From assembly GCA_963578705.1 (NCBI GenBank), contig CAUZDT010000039.1, positions 1 through 10,902 of the forward strand: a DNA stretch of 10,902 nucleotides. Direction: 5' to 3'. Under the pieces are notes generated by a model that was given only the letters and a program-made list of their open reading frames with translations, was not told the DNA's origin and did not search any database. Source of the stretch: UBA8886 sp963578705 (GTDB taxonomy: Archaea > Thermoplasmatota > Poseidoniia > MGIII > CG-Epi1). Both the position numbers and the translations under genes were made by a program. The number at the start of each line of letters is the position of its first letter. Within the stretch, counting starts at the first letter, position 1. Positions 1 to 6,012 of this stretch are shown here, in pieces.

Positions 1-1
1 C

Positions 2-1543
2 CGTGAGCGGTACGGCGATTCTGCGACTTACGCGGTGACGGGGCAGGTTAACCTCGAGAGCCCGGTCGGCATCCCGCTGCCGTTCCTGGGCGAAGACATC
101 GAAGTTAACGAAATCCACGTTGACTGGGGCGGGACGCTCGAGGCGGGGACTGAAGAGCTGTTATCACTGGTCGAGGATGGCTATGGGCAGAAGCATCCCG
201 TTTTCAGGCGCTACATCGAGCAGGACTGGGACCCGGTCAGTGGCCGCGTTGCCGAGGAGGGTGCGCCGCCCACCGACATCGAGCACGGGCGGGTCAATAC
301 CACCCACGAGCAGTTCGTGCGCGAGGACAGCCTCGAAATCATCAAGGAACGGGTTGAAAATTACGCATATTACGAAGAGACGCTGACCGGCGAGAAATGG
401 TCGCTGGAGAAGCTGACCAGCTGGGTTCCGCGCGCTGACGAAAAGGGAATGATGCCGCACGCGCAGCTCTACGTTGGGAAACAGCTGCGCGAAGGCGACA
501 GCGGCAGCTTCGTGAGCAACGGGCTGGCCTTCAGCTGGGATGCGCTCGATGGGGGCAAGGTTGACGGCTCCGCCACCATCAAACTGCGCGTCAGCAGCAG
601 CAGCTCGGCCGACCTGCTATTCAACTACCACTACGGCCACACGCTACGCTACGACCTGTGGGTCTCCGATCGCAGCGCCTATCCGCTCAAGTTTGATATC
701 ACCGTAACCTCCGAGGCCGCCAGCCCGGCGGGCGAGCTCTATTCGTTCTCGGGCCGCTACAGCGGCACCATCAACAATCTCGCTACCGGCTACAGCGACG
801 TGCCTGAGGCGGACGGCTCCACGACGAGCGGCCAGCACATTGACGCCGAGCTCGAGCCGTGGGACTACCACGCGCCCGCCTTCGGGAACTCCACCAGCAG
901 CCTCGACTCCGGCTTCGCGCTACAGGACGCCATCAACGACGCGCGGCAGGAGCTGCCGCCGTCGGACCTCGACGATTACCTCACCGACTACTCGCAGGCG
1001 TTCGTGACCCACGCGCGCTACGACGGGGTGCGCGACGAGTGGAACCTGACGCTGGCGCACTACAGCGAGAACAAGCGCGAGGTGACTGGCTGGGAGCTGC
1101 TGGTCAACCGCACCAACGCCAGCGGCCGCGAGGTCGAGCTGGACAACCCGCTGGTCGACCCGGCCGAGATGGCGCAGCCGCTGACAGTATCATCGGCCGA
1201 GGAGCTGCTGATGTCGCGCACGATTATCGCCGGCTGGGCCGGCAGCGCCGGGGTCATCGACCACGCGCAGGTCAACCTGAGCATGGGGCAGAACCTCGCC
1301 TCGCGCGAGAACCTGTTCAACCCGCTGGCGTTCCTGAATATCGACTCGATGACCATGCTGAAGATGCTCGGGGACCTCGCCAGCGGCGATTTTGACCTCG
1401 ACGACTACGGCAGCAGCGTCGACGCCAACGGCGGCTACGGCTACTACATCGAGCAGGCCGACGGCAGCACGCGCCACGGTGCCGCTGTGGACGCCTCGGA
1501 CGGGCTGCTGCTCTTCAACGCCGAGTACCGTGCGTCAGGCTAG
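2..1543 (+). CDS. Unrecognised probable extracytoplasmic protein, 5'-truncated by window edge
   Basis: The frame is open from base 2 and runs to TAG at 1541-1543. A GTG at 35 could be read as a start, but the frame continues upstream of it with ordinary residues (RERYGDSATYA), so the true start probably lies outside the window. About 513 residues are visible. I do not recognise the family. Counting from the GTG, there are six N-glycosylation sequons (N88, N285, N337, N358, N361, N414), many acidic and Ser/Thr residues, a five-Ser run at 187-191, no clear transmembrane segment and no Cys. Such composition suits an exported archaeal protein. Residues about 292-375 (a helix with LQDAINDAR, then WNLTLAHY and GWELLVN) faintly recall a PepSY-like helix-strand pattern; this is only a guess. 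No C-terminal sorting motif is seen. It converges on the PAC2 operon, so it is a separate transcription unit. Confidence 0.8.
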   Translation, partial: RERYGDSATYAVTGQVNLESPVGIPLPFLGEDIEVNEIHVDWGGTLEAGTEELLSLVEDGYGQKHPVFRRYIEQDWDPVSGRVAEEGAPPTDIEHGRVNTTHEQFVREDSLEIIKERVENYAYYEETLTGEKWSLEKLTSWVPRADEKGMMPHAQLYVGKQLREGDSGSFVSNGLAFSWDALDGGKVDGSATIKLRVSSSSSADLLFNYHYGHTLRYDLWVSDRSAYPLKFDITVTSEAASPAGELYSFSGRYSGTINNLATGYSDVPEADGSTTSGQHIDAELEPWDYHAPAFGNSTSSLDSGFALQDAINDARQELPPSDLDDYLTDYSQAFVTHARYDGVRDEWNLTLAHYSENKREVTGWELLVNRTNASGREVELDNPLVDPAEMAQPLTVSSAEELLMSRTIIAGWAGSAGVIDHAQVNLSMGQNLASRENLFNPLAFLNIDSMTMLKMLGDLASGDFDLDDYGSSVDANGGYGYYIEQADGSTRHGAAVDASDGLLLFNAEYRASG

Positions 1544-1867
1544 CGCCGCTCCGAGCGCAGCGAGCGCCGCCGCGAGCTTCGGCCGCGGAATCCCCTACCC
1601 CAGCCGCAAGTGCCCCGGCAGGCCGAAAAATCCCCGGGGCAGGCCACGACCCCGGCCGCGGCGAGCCGCTGCGCCAGCGCTTTGCGCAGCTCGGGCAATC
1701 CGCTCTTCTCGTTGTAGTCGCGCGAGTGCGAAACCTCCACTGGCGTCCCGAACTAGTTGGACTCCGCCAGGTTGTGCGCCCCCGGCTTCACATGCGCGCG
1801 CAGGAACTGCAGCAGCTCGAACTCGGGGAACTCCACGACGCGGCATCGCAGCGCGGGTTAAGAGCGC
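1544..1867. other. Convergent intergenic region without intact gene
   Basis: This is 324 bases between two stop codons facing each other. No intact gene is visible. The right two thirds hold the aminotransferase-like remnant described separately. A 7-bp inverted repeat (1612-1618 with 1634-1640, 15-base loop containing five A) could form a stem-loop between the converging genes. No T-tract follows it on either strand, so I do not call a terminator. The left 60 bases are GC-rich with short CGCTC/GAGCG pairs and nothing else I can name. Confidence 0.6.
1632..1846 (-). pseudogene. Decayed N-terminal fragment of a PLP-dependent (fold type I) aminotransferase-like gene
   Basis: Read on the minus strand, an ATG at 1846 encodes MPR. 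Dropping one base then gives VEFPEFELLQFLRAHV, KPGAHNLAESN, an in-frame TAG (1753-1755), and then HSRDYNEKSGLPELRKALAQRL. The parts fall in the order found at the N-terminus of class I/II aminotransferases: an aromatic/acidic start, an NLAES-type motif, and Y-x(4)-GLPELR-x-A(I/L)A. The spacing between the last two motifs is only about 15 residues, where I expect about 30, which suggests an internal deletion. Reading after RLAAAGV degenerates and no lysine-bearing catalytic half exists. Codons keep the GC-rich third positions of real genes here, so this looks like a remnant and not a chance ORF. It sits immediately behind the PAC2 stop codon on the same strand, so it may once have ended that operon. 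Family assignment is from motif memory only. Confidence 0.42.
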
Positions 1868-2626
1868 TCAGCCGATATAGTTGAAGTCCTGCTTCTCGTC
1901 GGGAGACTCGGACTCCATCTCGCGCAGCTGGGTCGTGATTTCATCGACCTGCTCGGCCCGCTTTTCCAGTTCGGTCAGGTCAATCTTGACGTTGAGCAAC
2001 TTTTGCAGCGTGACGAGCAGCACTTGCGCCGATTTCGGGTCGACCATGTAGCCGCTAGTCTCGCCCATCAGGCAGCCGCCCTCGATGCCGCGCAGCTTGC
2101 CGAGGCCGAGCAGCAGTCCGGAGGCGCCGACGATGCCGGCGCCCGGCTCGCCCTCGATGAACTCGACGCCCGCCTTGCGGAGCCGCTTGACCATCTCGGG
2201 GCCGGTCGCGGCGCCGAGGATGCGTGGCTCGGGGACCAGCTTGCCCTGCCCGTAGCCGCCGAGGGTGTAAATGGTCGTGACGCCCATCTCCTTCGCCAGA
2301 TCGAGCATCTTCAGCGTTAGTTCATACTGCCCCGACGCCTCCATGCCCTGGTACTCGCCGACCAGGAACAGCAGGTCGCGCGCGCCATCCTTGCCGCGCC
2401 AGTAGAATAGTTCGTTGTTGACCAGCCGCACCTCGCCGCTCTCCTCGATGAGCACCTGCGGCGGGAAGTGCGACGAGTAAATCTCGGTGCACTTGGTCGC
2501 GCCCAGCTCGGCAATCAGGTGCGCCGCCGCCAGCTTGCCGACGTTGCCCACTCCGGGGAGCCCTTCCAGCAGGATGGCGTTCTCGAGCTGCACCTCTTCG
2601 GTGACAACGATTTCGGTGAAGCTCAT
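1868..2626 (-). CDS. PAC2-family proteasome assembly chaperone (COG2047-like)
   Basis: This is a 252-residue protein of the archaeal PAC2 family, whose studied members (PbaA/PbaB) help assemble or cap the 20S proteasome in the cytoplasm. Visible family features are EGLPGVGNVGKLAAAHLI (21-38), HFPPQVLI (53-60), the IYTLGGYGQGK segment (119-129), EGEPGAGIVGASGLLLGLG (158-176) and GCLMGETSGYMVDPKSA (184-200). Residues about 215-240 are charged and probably coiled coil. The protein ends FNYIG: Tyr is third from the end, so this resembles but does not match the HbYX tail used to dock on the 20S alpha ring. The ATG at 2626 is chosen because it overlaps the Nop10 stop as ATGA. The frame stays open further upstream only as a shadow of Nop10. 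It is the last gene of the operon. Family is confident; the exact partner is inferred. Confidence 0.9.
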   Translation of the reverse strand: MSFTEIVVTEEVQLENAILLEGLPGVGNVGKLAAAHLIAELGATKCTEIYSSHFPPQVLIEESGEVRLVNNELFYWRGKDGARDLLFLVGEYQGMEASGQYELTLKMLDLAKEMGVTTIYTLGGYGQGKLVPEPRILGAATGPEMVKRLRKAGVEFIEGEPGAGIVGASGLLLGLGKLRGIEGGCLMGETSGYMVDPKSAQVLLVTLQKLLNVKIDLTELEKRAEQVDEITTQLREMESESPDEKQDFNYIG

Positions 2627-2778
2627 TTCTGCGCCAGCATCCTGCGGTACTTGCCGTAGCGGTCCTCGGGCGAGTAGCGCGGCGGCAGCGGACTCGCGGT
2701 CGCCGCACCGCACTCCGGGCACTCCTTCCCGAGCGTGTAAAGCGCACATTCGCGGCAGCGGAACATCAGCGTGCGCAT
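2623..2778 (-). CDS. nop10: H/ACA ribonucleoprotein protein Nop10
   Basis: This small gene encodes 51 residues. Archaeal Nop10 binds Cbf5 in H/ACA guide RNPs that pseudouridylate rRNA. The sequence shows the zinc-ribbon cysteines C8-x2-C11 and C20-x2-C23 (CREC and CPEC), followed by PLPPRYSPEDRYGKYRR (30-46), which is close to the strongly conserved Nop10 tail PPRFSPEDxYgkYR. The length is normal for archaea. The ATG at 2776-2778 overlaps the TGA of aIF2-alpha by one base (TGATG), and its own TGA overlaps the ATG of the PAC2 gene (ATGA), so translation is probably coupled on both sides. A purine-rich GAGAGG lies just upstream as a plausible ribosome binding site. Identification is close to certain. 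Confidence 0.95.
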   Translation of the reverse strand: MRTLMFRCRECALYTLGKECPECGAATASPLPPRYSPEDRYGKYRRMLAQK

Positions 2779-3551
2779 CAGAGCCTCTCGAAGCTGGCTT
2801 CGCCGCCGCTCGGCTTGAAACCCTTGAGCACCGCATCGGTGGCCGCCTTCAGCTCGCGCTCCGCCTGCTTGAAGTCGGGCGCGCGGACGCGGATGCGGTA
2901 GTCAGGCGCACCGTCGCTGCTGATTTCGAGCGTCGTCTCCTCTTCCTGCGCCGCGGGTGCGGTTAATGCCTTCCGAAGGTGCTCGACCCCGTCAGGCGCC
3001 CAGCTGGAGAGCGTCAGCCGCCCCTCGATGGTGACGAAGGGGGGTGTGATGTTCGCCTCCGCAGCCGCCAGGAATGGCTTGACCCACTTGCCCTTGTAGC
3101 TGCTGGTGAAGTCGGCCGTGTCGACCACGGCCGCCTCGAAAGCGCCGTAGAGCGTCCCGTAATTCTCGCGAAAGGATGCTGAAACTTCCTCCAGCAGCGC
3201 TGGGGGCTCGAGTTTCGCCTCGTCCGCTACAAGCTCAATCAGTTTGGTCGCGCGCTGCTCGTTCTTCCACTCGCGGATGCGCGCCTGCTTACGGTGGCCC
3301 GACACCTGCCGCACCGACATGTCGACGATGTGGCGCTTGCGCTTGACGCGGGTTACCTTAGCAACCACCATCTGCCCTTCGCGGATGAAGTCGCGGATAT
3401 ACTTGACCCAGCCCGAAGCGACTTCCGAGATGTGGACGAAACCCTTCTGGCCCGGGTATTCAAGCAGGTCAACGTCGGCACCATGGTTCCTTACCTCGGA
3501 AACCCGGCCGATTACGAAATCACCTTCTTCTGGAAGCTCCGCTGGACTCAC
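2778..3551 (-). CDS. eif2a: Translation initiation factor 2 subunit alpha (aIF2-alpha)
   Basis: This 257-residue alpha subunit of the heterotrimeric aIF2 delivers initiator Met-tRNA to the small ribosomal subunit. Residues about 8-85 form an S1 RNA-binding domain: GDFVIGRVSEV, then GFVHISEVASGWVKYIRD and VAKVTRVKRKRHIVDMSVRQV. A helical middle domain with HRKQARIREWKNEQRA (about 92-107) and a C-terminal alpha/beta domain with VTIEGRLTLSS follow. This is the usual order and length. I place the start at GTG 3549-3551. It begins VSPAELPEEGDFV, overlaps the eS27 stop as GTGA, and has GGAGGAG five bases upstream (3557-3563). The longer open frame upstream is only the shadow of eS27. The gene overlaps nop10 by one base. 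Confidence 0.95.
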   Translation of the reverse strand: MSPAELPEEGDFVIGRVSEVRNHGADVDLLEYPGQKGFVHISEVASGWVKYIRDFIREGQMVVAKVTRVKRKRHIVDMSVRQVSGHRKQARIREWKNEQRATKLIELVADEAKLEPPALLEEVSASFRENYGTLYGAFEAAVVDTADFTSSYKGKWVKPFLAAAEANITPPFVTIEGRLTLSSWAPDGVEHLRKALTAPAAQEEETTLEISSDGAPDYRIRVRAPDFKQAERELKAATDAVLKGFKPSGGEASFERL

Positions 3552-3718
3552 TCCAGCTCCTCCACCACCTTCGCAACGACCTTCGCGCGGCCGCCGGCAG
3601 GCGTGGCGAGGTTGGAACCGCAGAGTTCGCAGTTTACAGTCGTGGCGGAGTTGCTGAAGAGCACCGACTCGTTCTCGCAACTGGGGCAGGTCACTTTCAG
3701 GAATTTACTGTTAACCAT
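3548..3718 (-). CDS. rps27e: Small-subunit ribosomal protein eS27 (S27e)
   Basis: This is a 56-residue zinc-ribbon protein of the 30S subunit. The four zinc ligands are C11-x2-C14 and C30-x2-C33. The start MVNSKFLKVTCPSCENES and the C-terminal CGSNLATPAGGRAKV are typical of archaeal eS27. The ATG at 3716-3718 is preceded by GGAG at 3724-3727 with five bases between, and this site overlaps the eL42 stop region. The stop overlaps the GTG of aIF2-alpha (GTGA). The longer open frame upstream is out-of-frame reading of eL42. Confidence 0.96.
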   Translation of the reverse strand: MVNSKFLKVTCPSCENESVLFSNSATTVNCELCGSNLATPAGGRAKVVAKVVEELE

Positions 3719-3720
3719 GT

Positions 3721-3999
3721 TTACTCCGTCAGCTCGAATTTCTTCGCGCGTATATTTGGCCTGTGCCACGCCTTGCTGCAGCTGGAACAGCGGTAGCGCA
3801 GGTAGATGCGCTTGGTCGGCTTCTCCCGCCCTTCGGGCTTGGGACGCGGGAAACCACCGTAGCCGGCGGTGACGCGGCGGAAAAGCCGCTGTCCGCGTGT
3901 ACGCTCGGAAGCGCGCTTCTTCTTGACCTGCTCCACTTCGTGCTGGTTGTGCGTCTTGCACGCGGGGCAGAAAGTGCTTATTCGACGGGGGAGCTTCAT
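3721..3999 (-). CDS. rpl44e: Large-subunit ribosomal protein eL42 (L44e)
   Basis: This 92-residue protein lies near the ribosomal E site and is shared by archaea and eukaryotes. Zinc ligands are C11-x2-C14 and C71-x2-C74. The signature RRVTAGYGGFPRPKP (about 41-55) and the end RAKKFELTE match the family over its whole length. The ATG at 3997-3999 lies about 30 bases from a TATA box centred near 4030. No Shine-Dalgarno sequence is visible before it, so the message is probably leaderless or has only a few leader bases. It is the first gene of a five-gene operon; its TAA is followed after two bases by the eS27 ATG. Confidence 0.97.
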   Translation of the reverse strand: MKLPRRISTFCPACKTHNQHEVEQVKKKRASERTRGQRLFRRVTAGYGGFPRPKPEGREKPTKRIYLRYRCSSCSKAWHRPNIRAKKFELTE

Positions 4000-4023
4000 A
4001 TCAGGGGACCGGCCGAGCCAGCC

Positions 4024-4038
4024 GCTTTTATAAAACTA
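4024..4038 (-). promoter_or_regulatory. TATA box of the eL42-eS27-aIF2a-nop10-PAC2 operon
   Basis: The minus strand reads AGTTTTATAAAAGC here, the most A/T-rich run in the neighbourhood and a good archaeal TATA element. Its centre is about 31 bases upstream of the eL42 ATG, which predicts a start of transcription within a few bases of that ATG. The core is palindromic; direction is assigned by the downstream gene. It lies just beyond the stop codon of the geranylgeranyl reductase gene. The transcription start itself is not visible. Confidence 0.7.
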
Positions 4039-4040
4039 AT

Positions 4041-5210
4041 CTAAGGTGGCGCCCGCGCGTTACGGTGACGCATGCCGAATAGCGCCTGTACCAGCGCCAG
4101 CGGCAACCGCAGCCAGAAATCGCGCATCGCCCGCCCCTCGTACTCGCCGCGCGTCATCGTTGCGAGCAGCCCGAAAACCGCCGGCGTCCCACCCAGCGCG
4201 AAGCCGAGTCGCATGAAGAAGGGGCGATAGATGCGGTGCTTGCTCGACGCGGCGCGGTACATCTCCTGCGCGTAGTGCTCGCGCCAGTATTCCTCGAAGC
4301 GGGTCGGGTCGCCTTCGGCGACCGCGCGCGCCGCCAGCCGTCCGCCGAGCGCGGCGTGGTTCAGCCCTTCACCGTGAATCGGGTTGACGTGACCAGCCGC
4401 GTCGCCGACCAGCACCCAGCCGTCGCCCGAGACCGGCTCGTCAAACAGCATCGGGTCGTTGTAGGAGGGAATCGCCGAGCCGAAGCGGGTGCACTCGACC
4501 TCTTCGCCGCTCGCAAGCCGGTACTTGCCGGGGGCGGTGAACTCGCCCGGCCAGCGGTCGTGCAGCAGCTTCTCGAGCGCCTCCTTCATGCCAGGCGTCC
4601 CGGCGTTGTAGCAGTAGCCGATATTGTAGTGGTCCGCCTTCGGGAAAATCCAGAGATAGCCTTCGCCCGGAATCGCGCCGAGGATGAACTCGACCTCGTT
4701 CTCGACCGGCTTCAGCCCGAGGTAGTAGCCGGAGGCGGCGAAGAGCTGCTCACGCGGTATCGGCCCCATGAAGTGGCGCCGCGTGAAGCCATTGACCCCG
4801 TCGGCGCCAATCAGGTAGCGCGCGCGGTACTCGCCGTTAATGAGCCACGCGTCACCGCCGCGCTCGAGCTGCTTCACGCGCTCGTTGACGTGGGTCGCGC
4901 CCGCCTCGGCGGCACGCTTGAACAGGTAGTGGTCCCACGCGTCGCGCCGCACCATCTTGCCTTTCGCCACCGGCACTTTCAGCTTGGTGCTGCCGTGGGT
5001 GAAGCTGATGGAGCTCATGTGGCACTCGATAGCCTCGTCGGGGGCATCCATCCACTCGATACCCTTGACCGGCAGCCCGCCGCCGCACGCCTTGCGCCGC
5101 GGATGGGCGTGGTCGAAGAGCAGCGTATCGAGGCCGCGCTCGGCCGCCTCGCGTGCCGCCGAGGAGCCGGCCGGCCCGCCGCCAATGACTGCTACGTCGG
5201 CAATCGCCAC
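4041..5210 (-). CDS. Geranylgeranyl reductase family FAD-dependent oxidoreductase
   Basis: This 389-residue flavoprotein belongs to the family that saturates geranylgeranyl double bonds in archaeal ether lipids, and in some members quinone side chains. From the chosen start: an N-terminal dinucleotide-binding GGGPAG (10-15) with ERGLDTLLFD, the family CGGGLP (42-47), GADG (135-138), GYLWIFPK (184-191, the Y-x-W-x-FP substrate-pocket motif), and the second FAD motif GDAAGHVNPIHGEGLN (269-284). Hydrophobic stretches near 331-350 and 366-380 may rest on the membrane. I choose GTG 5208-5210 because the Rossmann strand begins five residues later and a TATA-like element lies about 27 bases upstream, which fits a leaderless message. 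An in-frame ATG at 5291 would add 27 residues and overlap the previous gene. Family is sure; whether this is the main lipid reductase or a paralogue is open. Confidence 0.9.
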   Translation of the reverse strand: MAIADVAVIGGGPAGSSAAREAAERGLDTLLFDHAHPRRKACGGGLPVKGIEWMDAPDEAIECHMSSISFTHGSTKLKVPVAKGKMVRRDAWDHYLFKRAAEAGATHVNERVKQLERGGDAWLINGEYRARYLIGADGVNGFTRRHFMGPIPREQLFAASGYYLGLKPVENEVEFILGAIPGEGYLWIFPKADHYNIGYCYNAGTPGMKEALEKLLHDRWPGEFTAPGKYRLASGEEVECTRFGSAIPSYNDPMLFDEPVSGDGWVLVGDAAGHVNPIHGEGLNHAALGGRLAARAVAEGDPTRFEEYWREHYAQEMYRAASSKHRIYRPFFMRLGFALGGTPAVFGLLATMTRGEYEGRAMRDFWLRLPLALVQALFGMRHRNARAPP

Positions 5211-5232
5211 GGTCGGCCGACTTGTGCCCCCT

Positions 5233-5241
5233 GATAAAATC
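5233..5241 (-). promoter_or_regulatory. TATA-like element for the geranylgeranyl reductase gene
   Basis: The minus strand reads GATTTTATC, centred about 27 bases before the GTG at 5210. That is the spacing expected if transcription begins at the start codon. It overlaps the TGA of the preceding small gene (5240-5242). No Shine-Dalgarno sequence is seen between it and the GTG. Confidence 0.5.
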
Positions 5242-5530
5242 AGCGGCGGTACTTGAGGTGGCAGGAAATCGAGCGCGAAACCATCTGGCACCCCTGCAGC
5301 ACCAGGTCCCGCTCGCCCTTGCGACTGACGACGTAGATGATGCGCGGCTCGCCTTCGCCCAGCAGCCGCGTCAGCTCGGGGTCGGGGTTCTGCAGGTCGA
5401 GTTTCATCGTCCCGTCGGGCTGCACCACCAGCACCTGGAAGTCGAAACCACGCCCGTCGATGAAGATCCGGTGGGTCTCGCCGGTGAACGTGCGCGTCTT
5501 GTCAGGCAGAGGCTCGAGGTGTTTCACCAC
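5240..5530 (-). CDS. Conserved-looking small protein of unknown function
   Basis: The frame gives about 96 residues if it starts at GTG 5528-5530; an adjacent GTG at 5527 is equally possible. I do not recognise the family. The sequence alternates charged turns and strands (RIFIDGRGFDFQVLVV, then RIIYVVSRKGERDLVLQG), suggesting a small soluble beta-rich cytoplasmic protein, and it ends with a basic tail (HLKYRR). An in-frame ATG at 5602 would overlap tsr3 by 49 bases; the extra residues are basic and look like a shadow of tsr3, so I prefer the GTG. GGAG lies six bases before it, and a TTTAAA element sits about 26 bases upstream over the tsr3 stop. It may be co-transcribed with tsr3 or read separately. 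Confidence 0.65.
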   Translation of the reverse strand: MVKHLEPLPDKTRTFTGETHRIFIDGRGFDFQVLVVQPDGTMKLDLQNPDPELTRLLGEGEPRIIYVVSRKGERDLVLQGCQMVSRSISCHLKYRR

Positions 5531-5550
5531 GTCCCGCTCCAGCGGCGCGA

Positions 5551-5560
5551 AGTTTAAAGG
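5551..5560 (-). promoter_or_regulatory. TATA-like element over the tsr3 stop codon
   Basis: The minus strand reads CCTTTAAACT. The TAA in its middle is the tsr3 stop codon. The centre is about 25-28 bases from the twin GTG codons at 5530 and 5527, the normal distance for leaderless transcription of the small downstream gene. A/T-rich codons such as stops can create such matches by chance, so support is moderate at best. Confidence 0.35.
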
Positions 5561-6012
5561 GCTTCTTCGGGAAAATTGAGCGCCATGAAGGCGGGCCCCC
5601 ACTTGAACGCGCCCATCAGCCGCTGCGCCTGCGCGCCTTCGCCGAGGATGGCCAGCGCGCCCGCCAGCGCCTCCGCTGTCGTCAGCTTCCCCGGCTTGCC
5701 CGCGTTGACGGGGTTAACCGGCACCAGCCCCGGCAGGCTACGCGGCTCGAGGCCGTGCAGCCGCAGCCGCGCGAAGGTCTCCGTCGCGCGGTTCCAGGAG
5801 CAGTCCACCCCGACGAGGCCGCCAACCTGCCCCAGCTCGCGGTCGGCCAGCGACAGCTCGCGGTCGGCGAACGGGTCCAGCACAATACCCATCGGCGGCA
5901 GCCGCGCCGGCGCCGGGTAGCTGCGCGCCAGCTCCATCCGTGCCAGCCGCCGCGCGGTGCATTTACGCGGGTCGTCCTGACCCAGCTCGAGCACGCGCAG
6001 TTCAATCGACAT
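5554..6012 (-). CDS. tsr3: Tsr3-type rRNA aminocarboxypropyltransferase (DUF367 family)
   Basis: This 152-residue SAM-dependent enzyme transfers the 3-amino-3-carboxypropyl group of SAM to the modified pseudouridine of small-subunit rRNA. Family motifs in order are DDPRKCTARRL (13-23), LDPFADRELSLADR (45-58), VDCSW (69-73), LPGLVPVNPVNAGKPGKLTT (93-112), EALAGALAILGE (114-125) and FKWG (136-139). The usual NPVNYG appears here as NPVNAG. The ATG at 6010-6012 overlaps the end of nadC by 11 bases; a TTG nine bases upstream is less likely. No clear ribosome binding site is seen, so translation may be coupled to nadC. With nop10 in the same window, two rRNA-modification genes lie within 4 kb. Confidence 0.93.
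   Translation of the reverse strand: MSIELRVLELGQDDPRKCTARRLARMELARSYPAPARLPPMGIVLDPFADRELSLADRELGQVGGLVGVDCSWNRATETFARLRLHGLEPRSLPGLVPVNPVNAGKPGKLTTAEALAGALAILGEGAQAQRLMGAFKWGPAFMALNFPEEAL

Noticed and set aside
592..606. AGC repeat as a tandem repeat element
   Set aside because: It is a short serine run inside the first gene, not a repeated unit of meaningful length.
1612..1640. Stem-loop as a terminator between the convergent genes
   Set aside because: The stem is only 7 bp with a 15-base loop and no T-tract follows on either strand; archaeal terminators are usually T-rich.
1753..1755. In-frame TAG read as pyrrolysine in an intact aminotransferase-like gene
   Set aside because: The frame also needs a frameshift near the ATG, lacks normal spacing between motifs and soon loses similarity. 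Decay explains all of this more simply.
2627..2836. N-terminal extension of the PAC2 frame to 2836
   Set aside because: These 70 codons lie over nop10 in another frame and add Arg/Ala-rich sequence without similarity to the family.
4236..5234. 332-codon plus-strand open frame opposite the geranylgeranyl reductase
   Set aside because: Antisense shadow. The minus-strand frame carries every family motif, while the plus-strand product is low-complexity Ala/Arg/Val-rich.
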